Below are positions 7,238-14,033 of a DNA stretch of 21,514 nt, in pieces. The DNA lies in NCBI GenBank assembly GCA_024645155.1, contig JAHEGF010000022.1, positions 1 through 21,514 on the forward strand, written 5' to 3'. Made by a program: the position numbers and the translations under genes. Position 1 is the stretch's first letter, and the number at the start of each line of letters is the position of its first letter. Source of the DNA: Phyllobacteriaceae bacterium (lineage in GTDB: Bacteria > Pseudomonadota > Alphaproteobacteria > Rhizobiales > Rhizobiaceae). The notes under the pieces are model-generated. The model did not search any database, had not been told where the DNA came from, and was given only the letters and a program-made list of their open reading frames with translations.

Positions 7238-8233
7238 TTATCCACTCATTCCCGAAGCAACGTCAGGCGTGTGCACCTTGCGGTAGCTCTCATGGAAATC
7301 GTGGATATCAAATGCCCATTTCGTCCCGGGCCAATGAATGTCCATTTGTCCTTTCCTTGGCCGGTAGACCGCCGTGTAGAGCGTTCCAAATCCTTCCGAG
7401 TAGGCGGTGGAATAGAGCGGCGGCTTCAGAAACGCCGAGATGAACTTGTCTTCGGGATCAACGTGCAGCGTTAACCGGTGGAGCAGGAAGCGTTCTCTTT
7501 CAACGGTGGCGGTGAACCGCGCATGATGTACCCATTCAACGGATTCCTGGTGATTGGTTGCAACGGCGGCATGGGTAATGATTGCCGGCCTATCGGGTGC
7601 CATCATTGCGGTCAGGTACCGGCGGTCCTTGTCAAGAACCGTGACATTGTAGCTCATATGAGTTGGAAGCCGCTGCAGGGCTGCACCGGCCTGCTCGGCC
7701 GTCTCGCAGGTTTGCAACACATAACGGATAATAAGCGGGACACCGAAACCGTCTCCGACAATCCGGCGGCCGCCAAAGGTCAGCGAAACGGCGAGACCGG
7801 CATCATTTATGCCATCGACAAGCCCCCAAAGACCGTCGCTTACACCCATGACCTTGCGGCCGAGCCAGCCGGTATGGAGGATCAGGCTGTCGAAGGCAGA
7901 AGGATTGTAATCGTAGTTGCGCACGAGAACGGGTTCAGCACCGGGCCAGATCGCCTGTGAACACCCCGACAGGTAAGGCGGCGGGCTATAGAAGCTCAGA
8001 AACCTCGCAGCCTGGTCGCCACCGCCAGCCTGCTCACACAGTTCTTCATAAAGAGGAACGATCTCGGGCATATGTGAAACGAGCGCCCGCCTGCTTTCGC
8101 GATAGGTCGGGCGCGCGTTTTCACCCTCCCGCAACCACCACTGGCGGTAATCGGGCCAGTACTCCTTGAAAAGAGCAGCCCATTTCGGTCCAGGCTGAGC
8201 CTCGGCTACCGCGCGCCACGTGGTTTCTGTCAT
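7238..8233 (-). CDS. C45 family autoproteolytic acyltransferase/amide hydrolase (Ntn fold)
   Basis: A 331-residue protein resembling acyl-CoA:6-aminopenicillanate acyltransferase (peptidase family C45, Ntn hydrolase superfamily). After an N-terminal helical prosegment comes PPYLSGCSQAIW, in which Gly90-Cys91 is the expected self-cleavage site; Cys91 would become the N-terminal nucleophile. PVLVRNYDYNP (101-111) carries the conserved Arg and Asp of the superfamily, followed by SDGLWGLVDGINDAGLAVSLTFGG (132-155) and ATNH (225-228), where an Asn is expected to shape the oxyanion hole. The family hydrolyses or transfers acyl groups on amide nitrogens. No signal peptide is seen, so it is cytoplasmic. 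Its ATG lies 3 bases after the ATP-grasp stop, a sign of tight coupling. It could undo or trim an amide formed by that ligase; this role is inference. Confidence 0.88.
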   Translation of the reverse strand: MTETTWRAVAEAQPGPKWAALFKEYWPDYRQWWLREGENARPTYRESRRALVSHMPEIVPLYEELCEQAGGGDQAARFLSFYSPPPYLSGCSQAIWPGAEPVLVRNYDYNPSAFDSLILHTGWLGRKVMGVSDGLWGLVDGINDAGLAVSLTFGGRRIVGDGFGVPLIIRYVLQTCETAEQAGAALQRLPTHMSYNVTVLDKDRRYLTAMMAPDRPAIITHAAVATNHQESVEWVHHARFTATVERERFLLHRLTLHVDPEDKFISAFLKPPLYSTAYSEGFGTLYTAVYRPRKGQMDIHWPGTKWAFDIHDFHESYRKVHTPDVASGMSG

Positions 8234-8236
8234 TGC

Positions 8237-9733
8237 CTACAATATCTTGAACGCCGGCTCGGCGACAGCCGGACCGGCATTTGCCATGTCCAGCGGCTGC
8301 GCGGCGTAGCATGACTTAATGCCGTGAATCCAGCGCTTGGACCGGTCGGTCAGCTCGAAATCCTTTGTCATCGAACGACCCCTGGTAACCAGAATGCCGA
8401 GATCCGCTCCTTCATACCGGTAATCACCGGTATTCTGGATGCGCAGAAAGAACGCCTCGCTTTCGCTTTCAACAGCGCGCCGGTGATAATCAAACCGGTC
8501 AAATACAACGCGTCCGTCTTCGAGCATCTTGTAGATGCCGGATTCAGGCGCCTGGGTAATGATGTCGACGCTGTCCTCGGTATGCTTGATGACCATCTGG
8601 GACCAGCTGTCGATCATGTCCGGATCGGCCCAGCGCTGGTTCAGTTCATTCACGTCGAGCTGGAATTTCTGCTTCGAAAACTCAAGCAGGTGAAACAGGA
8701 AGAGCGGCGCATCGGCATGGGCAAAAGCAGCATGGTTTGTCATCGAGCTTGCGCCGGTGATCCGCGGATTCAGTTCGCCAAGCCAGATATCGCCGGATTC
8801 AGTGTCAATCAGGAAGTCGAGTTCGAAATAACCGCGGTAGCCGTTCTTGCGCAATTGCTCACCGAATTTGAAGGTCAGATCACGCGCCTTCTCACGGGTT
8901 TTCTTCGGGAATGCCGTTGCCAGGATTTCATTGCCGCACCAACCGCCGCGATAAGGCGTCAATTCGCCAAATCCGACAAGTTCAGTCATCAGTGGGCCAA
9001 CAATGGTGCCTTGCGATGTTGCACAGGCTTCAATTGCCGAACCCCGGCAATTGATACGCTTCATGACCTTGATTTCGCCCTCGCCGACAATTTCATGCTC
9101 GTGGCGTCGGAAGTCCTCTTCGGACTTGATAAAAAATGTTGTGTGACCGGAATCACCGAATGCCGACTGCAGCACCAGGTCATGCCCGATGCCGGCCTTG
9201 TCGCAGACCGCGCGCAGGTGGGCGTAGTCCCTGATTTCGGATAGCGTGTTGGGGACCGACGGCACGCCGGCCTTGTCGCCAATGCGCACGGTCTCGATCT
9301 TGTTGTCGCACCGGGTGCGCAGTTCCGCGCTCGGGAACCAAACTGTTCCTCCCAGTTCCGCAACCAGGCGTTCGGTCTCCTCGTCAAACATCAGGAAAAC
9401 GAAATTCGGCTTGCCGCCGCGGCGCTTGATCAGGTCGATCACCTCCTTGTGCTGCAGCAGGTAATTGTTGATGTCCTCAATCGAGGTGAATTCCGCGTGC
9501 GGTTGCTCGCTTGGGCAGAAAACGTTGGGATGGCGGCCGTCATAACAGTCAATATAGGAAATGTACTTGAAGTTCTTGCACCACTCGTCGATTCCCAAAA
9601 GGTTGAAATTTGTCGCCGATACGAAATAGATCGGCTCCTCATTGCGATGGAAATACCGCCGGATCTCCGAAATGTTTTTTAGGATCCTGGATTTGGATTT
9701 CGATGATTTGGCACTTGTTTTTTTCGCCGGCAT
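8237..9733 (-). CDS. ATP-grasp ligase (often labelled biotin carboxylase-like)
   Basis: A 498-residue protein. The basic, Lys/Ser-rich N-terminus (PAKKTSAKSSKSKSR) precedes a pre-ATP-grasp region (about 33-140). The ATP-grasp fold runs about 145-345: CDNKIETVRIGDKAGVPSVP (142-161), LQSAFGDSGHTTFFI (188-202, glycine-containing phosphate loop), YFELDFLID (302-310), and GELNPRITGASS (319-330) with the Glu-x-Asn metal-binding pair. About 150 further residues form a C-terminal extension. No biotinyl or carboxyltransferase gene is nearby and the length and tail differ from AccC, so ATP-dependent amide or peptide bond formation is more likely than biotin carboxylation. The ATG at 9733 has GGAGG with a 7-base spacer, directly after the decarboxylase stop (18 bases). 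The natural substrate is unknown. Confidence 0.85.
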   Translation of the reverse strand: MPAKKTSAKSSKSKSRILKNISEIRRYFHRNEEPIYFVSATNFNLLGIDEWCKNFKYISYIDCYDGRHPNVFCPSEQPHAEFTSIEDINNYLLQHKEVIDLIKRRGGKPNFVFLMFDEETERLVAELGGTVWFPSAELRTRCDNKIETVRIGDKAGVPSVPNTLSEIRDYAHLRAVCDKAGIGHDLVLQSAFGDSGHTTFFIKSEEDFRRHEHEIVGEGEIKVMKRINCRGSAIEACATSQGTIVGPLMTELVGFGELTPYRGGWCGNEILATAFPKKTREKARDLTFKFGEQLRKNGYRGYFELDFLIDTESGDIWLGELNPRITGASSMTNHAAFAHADAPLFLFHLLEFSKQKFQLDVNELNQRWADPDMIDSWSQMVIKHTEDSVDIITQAPESGIYKMLEDGRVVFDRFDYHRRAVESESEAFFLRIQNTGDYRYEGADLGILVTRGRSMTKDFELTDRSKRWIHGIKSCYAAQPLDMANAGPAVAEPAFKIL

Positions 9734-9751
9734 TATGATTCCTCCCGAAGT

Positions 9752-12490
9752 TTATTCCGCAGCAATTGCTCTGGTCTTGTTGCTGATTTCATTCAATATT
9801 TCGTCCGTGAATACCCGCAAGCCGAGATCGGGCCGGTAACCGTGAATCTCACTGACATCCAGTGCCCGCATGAAGGACAGGATCTCGGTACTTACAACCT
9901 GCCCCGGTACAAGAATGGGAAAGCCCGGTGGATAGGGAATGATGAACGATGCCGAGACTACTTCACGGCCGGCTTCGATCGCTGCGTCCACGCCACCGTC
10001 GAGCTCCAGGTAGTCACAGTTCTTTTCGTCGTAACTCAGAAAGAATGCCCGCCGGATATCGCCTTCCGGTGTCTTGTCGCCGGTACGAAACGCGGGATGG
10101 AACCGGCTGAAATCCGGAAGGGGCGGCAGGTCCTCGTTGAGGTTCTTGACACGTTTTTCGAAGCTCAGCCGCTCCATGCGCGAGGCATCGTCGTAGAGTT
10201 CGTTCAGATCGTTGGCGATCTCTACCAGCGCTTCGATCAGATATGCCACCGACGACCGGGTCGTCCCGATATTGGTCATGAACAAGACGGTGTTGCGCGA
10301 CGTCTTGTTGATCTGGATGCCATAGCGGTCCATCAAAATCTTGGTTTTGAAAGTATCGCCGTCCCAGCCCGTGCCGCCGACGGCGAGCGTGACACGACTT
10401 GCATCGAGAACGAATTCGTCCTTTGCCCAGCATTCCCAAATGTCGGTCCACCCCTGTTCGGGATTGTAATAGGACTGCACACCACTTTCCCGGTATTCTT
10501 CGGGTATCATGTCACCGGCCGCCAGCACCTTGAAATACTTCTTGAGCAGCGGATGGGTCGATATCGCCCGGCGCATCGACATTGCCGCTTCTATCTGGCG
10601 CTGAACGAACTCGAAGCCCTCGAGCTCGACCTGCCTTCTCCCGACATCCAGTGACGCGATGATCTGGTAGTTCGGCGATGTCGACGTATGGGTCATGTAG
10701 GCTTCGTGGAAACTCTGCTCGACTTCGCCTTTGAAGTCCTGATCATTGACGTGGATCATCGATCCCTGGCGCAGCGAAGTCAGCGTCTTGTGGGTAGACT
10801 GTGTTGCGTAGACCCGGACCCGCGCATTGGGAGGCGGAACCAGGCGATTTGCGAGTACCGCTTCATGATCATCCATATCGATGCGCTTCTGCTGGTCTTC
10901 CCACTCTTCGTGAGTTTCCGGTGTGCGCAGCCTGGATCGCAAATTGTTGGCTGCGTTCATCGCCGTGCGCTGCCTGTAGGTCGGCCCAAACCGGGCAAAG
11001 GCAAACCATGCCTCATCCCACAGGAATACCAGGTCGGGTTTTATCGCCAGGCATTCTTCCATGACGCGTTCGACATTGTAGACGATTCCGTCGAACGTGC
11101 AGTTGGTGAGCAGAAGCATTCTCACGCGGTCAAGCTTGCCGGCGGCCTTCAGTTCAAGCAGGCTATGCTTGATCTCGCGAAGCGGAACGGCGCCGTACAT
11201 CGAGTATTCATTGAGCGGATAGCTGTCGAGATAGACGACCTGAGCACCCGAAAGGACCATGCCATAGTGATGCGATTTGTGGCAGTCGCGGTCGACGAGT
11301 ACGATGTCTCCTGGCTTTACCAGCGCCTGAACTACAACCTTGTTGGACGTCGATGTTCCGTTGGTGGCAAAGAAGGTCTGCCTCGACCCGAATGCCCGGG
11401 ACGCCAGTTCCTGGGCTTCCTTGATAGGGCCGGTCGGCTCGAGCAGGCTGTCAAGACCGCCCGAGGTAGCGGAGGTTTCGGCCATGAAAATGTTCGGGCC
11501 GTAAAACGCTCCCATATCCTGAATCCAATGCGACCGGGAAATCGACTTACCCCGGCTGATCGGCATGGCGTGGAATACACCGGTCGGCTTCTTGGAATAT
11601 TCCCGCAACGCAGAGAAAAACGGGGTTCTGAACCGGGCCTGGACCCCGCGCAGGATGTTGAGGTGTAATTCGACAAAGTCTTCCTGATTGTAAAATACCC
11701 GGCGGCAAAGGCCGAGATCCATTCCCGCAATTTCCTCAACCGAGCGGTCGGTAATGAGGTATGCATCCAGTTCTGGGCGGACCTTGGCTATCAGCCGGCA
11801 CAGTTCCGGTCCGTACTCTTCTGGGGTGAGTGCATTGACATCCTCGTCTTCTCCGACGCGGTTCAGATAGCGTTTTAAAATCGGGAGGACATTCTTCGAT
11901 TTCAACGTCAGACCGGGTCTGATGACAACGGCCTGGATGTTGTGATTGAAAAGAATGCCGATCAGCGCATCTTCGAGACTCGGGACAACGACGGCTTCGT
12001 AGTGAAACGCATCTTCACTGCGCCGCATTTCTTGAATGCTTTTTTTCAGCCATCGCGATTGCTGGTCGGTCAGGCTGTCAACAATCAGGATTTCGAAATA
12101 CGGCTTGCTGAGTGCGCGAGCCTCGGGAGACAGCATTGCCTCGTCGTCGTTTTCGTCCGGCTCGTTGTCGTCACGATCAAGAGGGATGGCTCTGCGGCGA
12201 TAAGCGCCGGAACTCAGCGCCCTTGACGCACGACGAACGGAAAATGCCAGATCGGCATAGTTCTTGTGATCGAACATCCTGCGCAATGCGTCAAAGGCAT
12301 GGATCCCCGGAAACGCCCAATACTCCTCAACGACTTCCAGTGCCTCGAATATTTCCGATATGCGTTTCTCATGGCGTGTGGCGGATCTTTTGTCGGGCTC
12401 ACGGGCAAGGCTGGACGCAGCCTGATGAAGAGCGCTCCAACTGTCGGATCGCATCTGGACGGCACTGTAATGCTCGCTCATCGACTTCAT
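9752..12490 (-). CDS. Orn/Lys/Arg-type PLP-dependent decarboxylase, extra-long
   Basis: A 912-residue fold-type-I decarboxylase. An N-terminal region of about 130 residues with no clear homology precedes a response-regulator-like wing domain (about 130-280: PYFEILIVDSLTDQQSRWL). The PLP core (about 290-720) has MAETSATSGGLDSLLEP, FFATNGTSTSNKVV (373-386), DCHKSHH (402-408), the cofactor Asp in WDEAWFAFARF (491-501), and TQSTHKTLTSLRQGSMIHV with Schiff-base Lys568. The C-terminal domain ends with SFIIPYPPGFPILVPGQV. Typical LdcI/AdiA/SpeF proteins are 710-755 residues; the surplus is the N-terminal region plus a charged insertion between DEAW and STHK. Decarboxylation of a basic amino acid to a diamine or agmatine is expected, but the substrate cannot be fixed. 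The ATG at 12490 has AGGAGG about 10 bases upstream; a longer frame to 12523 lacks support. Confidence 0.9.
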   Translation of the reverse strand: MKSMSEHYSAVQMRSDSWSALHQAASSLAREPDKRSATRHEKRISEIFEALEVVEEYWAFPGIHAFDALRRMFDHKNYADLAFSVRRASRALSSGAYRRRAIPLDRDDNEPDENDDEAMLSPEARALSKPYFEILIVDSLTDQQSRWLKKSIQEMRRSEDAFHYEAVVVPSLEDALIGILFNHNIQAVVIRPGLTLKSKNVLPILKRYLNRVGEDEDVNALTPEEYGPELCRLIAKVRPELDAYLITDRSVEEIAGMDLGLCRRVFYNQEDFVELHLNILRGVQARFRTPFFSALREYSKKPTGVFHAMPISRGKSISRSHWIQDMGAFYGPNIFMAETSATSGGLDSLLEPTGPIKEAQELASRAFGSRQTFFATNGTSTSNKVVVQALVKPGDIVLVDRDCHKSHHYGMVLSGAQVVYLDSYPLNEYSMYGAVPLREIKHSLLELKAAGKLDRVRMLLLTNCTFDGIVYNVERVMEECLAIKPDLVFLWDEAWFAFARFGPTYRQRTAMNAANNLRSRLRTPETHEEWEDQQKRIDMDDHEAVLANRLVPPPNARVRVYATQSTHKTLTSLRQGSMIHVNDQDFKGEVEQSFHEAYMTHTSTSPNYQIIASLDVGRRQVELEGFEFVQRQIEAAMSMRRAISTHPLLKKYFKVLAAGDMIPEEYRESGVQSYYNPEQGWTDIWECWAKDEFVLDASRVTLAVGGTGWDGDTFKTKILMDRYGIQINKTSRNTVLFMTNIGTTRSSVAYLIEALVEIANDLNELYDDASRMERLSFEKRVKNLNEDLPPLPDFSRFHPAFRTGDKTPEGDIRRAFFLSYDEKNCDYLELDGGVDAAIEAGREVVSASFIIPYPPGFPILVPGQVVSTEILSFMRALDVSEIHGYRPDLGLRVFTDEILNEISNKTRAIAAE

Positions 12491-12547
12491 CAGGGCTCTT
12501 CCTCCTTGTTCGGCATGACGCAATAATCAGCCAATAGACCGATCAGT

Positions 12548-13510
12548 TCACCCGCTTACGGTCCGGCCGGAAAACGGCAGTTTATAAATCTGCGTTTCGC
12601 CATTTTCGTCTTCGGCAAGTGCGGCCTTGTTTCCCGTATTCAGTCCATCCCTTGAACCCTGTTTGGGCATTTCCAGTGCACCCAAACCGTGCAGGTAGGC
12701 GTCGGCGCCGCTGGCGCGGTCGTAAACGGGGAAATCGGCTCGCCTGTCACGGAAACTCTTGAGAACCTGACCCAAACCCTTGATTCCGGTTTCGCGCTGG
12801 CGGCGAACATGATCGAGATCGATTTCAATCGGGAACATTTCTTCCTGGCCCGCGGCCTGATAGAGGACGGTGGCCGACGGATCAACAATGCAAGACCGGC
12901 CGACACCACCTGCAGACAGCCCGTTGACGTCTATCACATAGCACTGAAACTGTGCTGCGGTTGCCCTTGCTATGGCAATTTCAGCGTCGCGATCTGTCGT
13001 GCCGGTCAGTACCGGATGCAACAGAACCTCGACCCCCATGCTGGTCAGCTGGCGCGTGGTTTCGGGGAACCAGATATCGTAACAGATGGAAAGGCCGAAC
13101 CGTCCCACTTCCGGCACATCGAAAACACAAAACTCGGTGCCGCTTTCGACTTCGACCTCATAGGGCCGGAAAGGAAACATCTTGCGATATTTCGAGACGA
13201 TTTCGCCTGACGGGTTGATGACAACAGAGGTATTGTAGATCTGATCCTCCGGTGTCTTTTCAAACATCGAACCGGGTATCAGCCAGATGTTGTGGCGCTT
13301 TGCGTCTTCGCGAAACAGCGAAAGCGCCTCGCTATCAAATGGCTGGGCAAATTTGTGCAGCGGACCGAACGGCGCCAGCTCGCTGAACAGCACCATCTGG
13401 GTCCATGGAAAACGCGCCATCAGCACGTCAAGCCGATGGCGCATATTGTCAACATTTGAATGTAACGCTCCGACATGCATCTGAATGCCGGCAATTGCGA
13501 ATGGAGTCAT
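12548..13510 (-). CDS. Carbon-nitrogen hydrolase (nitrilase superfamily amidase)
   Basis: A 320-residue cytoplasmic protein with a complete nitrilase-superfamily triad: Glu44 in VLFSELAPFG, Lys110 in KYRKMFPF, and Cys143 in SICYDIWFPE. Other typical parts are FAIAGIQMHVGALHSNVDNM at the N-terminus and ARATAAQFQCYVIDVNG (181-197). Family members hydrolyse amides, N-carbamoyl groups or nitriles, and N-carbamoylputrescine amidase is one member that would fit a polyamine pathway. The C-terminus is extended by about 60 hydrophilic residues beyond the core. It sits between the universal stress protein gene (79 bases) and the decarboxylase (57 bases), all on one strand. The RBS is poor: AGGA lies almost against the ATG. 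No agmatine deiminase is in the window, so an aguB assignment would be premature. Confidence 0.88.
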   Translation of the reverse strand: MTPFAIAGIQMHVGALHSNVDNMRHRLDVLMARFPWTQMVLFSELAPFGPLHKFAQPFDSEALSLFREDAKRHNIWLIPGSMFEKTPEDQIYNTSVVINPSGEIVSKYRKMFPFRPYEVEVESGTEFCVFDVPEVGRFGLSICYDIWFPETTRQLTSMGVEVLLHPVLTGTTDRDAEIAIARATAAQFQCYVIDVNGLSAGGVGRSCIVDPSATVLYQAAGQEEMFPIEIDLDHVRRQRETGIKGLGQVLKSFRDRRADFPVYDRASGADAYLHGLGALEMPKQGSRDGLNTGNKAALAEDENGETQIYKLPFSGRTVSG

Positions 13511-13589
13511 ATCCTGTTTGTTCTTTGTATTCGGCTTTCAAAAAGCACGGGGTTTCATAAAGGTAAAATGTGTTGCCGGCCGGACTGCA

Positions 13590-14021
13590 TCATCCTCTTG
13601 TAATGAGCACCGAGACGGGCGAATGGCGGACAATTCTCTCGGCATTTGAACCGACCAGGAAGTCGCGGATACGATCGGGATCATGCGAAGCCATGACGAT
13701 AAGGTCGATGTCCAGGTCTTCTGCCGATTTCAGGATCTTCTCGGCTACATGGCCATGTGCAAGATGCAGTTTCGTAGTGACCTTCTTGCCTATATTCTTG
13801 TCGGCGAAGGCCTGCAACTTTTCAGCCGCCTTCTCGAGCATCATTTTCTCGTAATTTTCGGGAAAAAATTCGCCAACGATGGCCATCCCGAAATCCGGGG
13901 TGACCGAAAGGACATGAAGTTCACCCTTGCTCAATTCGACAATCTCGACAGCTCTTTGCAGGGCTGTGGACCAGGATGCCTTGTGATTGAGATCGACAGG
14001 CAGAAGTACTTTGCTGAACAT
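13590..14021 (-). CDS. Universal stress protein, UspF-like
   Basis: A 143-residue single USP domain. It begins FSKVLLPVDLNHKASWSTALQRAVEI and ends with IDLIVMASHDPDRIRDFLVGSNAERIVRHSPVSVL. In classical ATP-binding USPs the motif is G-x2-G-x9-GS; here the first two glycines are Asp114 and Arg117 while the GS pair (124-125) remains. That pattern is like the UspF/UspG subgroup (SHxPxxxxxLLGSNA). The ATG has GGAG with a 6-base spacer and lies 12 bases after the TRAP permease stop. A USP coded right after TRAP transporter genes recalls TeaD of the Halomonas ectoine transporter TeaABC, an ATP-binding regulator of transport activity, so a similar role is plausible here. Confidence 0.92.
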   Translation of the reverse strand: MFSKVLLPVDLNHKASWSTALQRAVEIVELSKGELHVLSVTPDFGMAIVGEFFPENYEKMMLEKAAEKLQAFADKNIGKKVTTKLHLAHGHVAEKILKSAEDLDIDLIVMASHDPDRIRDFLVGSNAERIVRHSPVSVLITRG

Positions 14022-14033
14022 CGGATTCTCCTA

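Noticed and set aside
10688..11668. Plus-strand ORF of 326 aa opposite the decarboxylase
   Set aside because: Shadow of the coding strand in a high-GC gene; the opposite frame contains the conserved PLP motifs.
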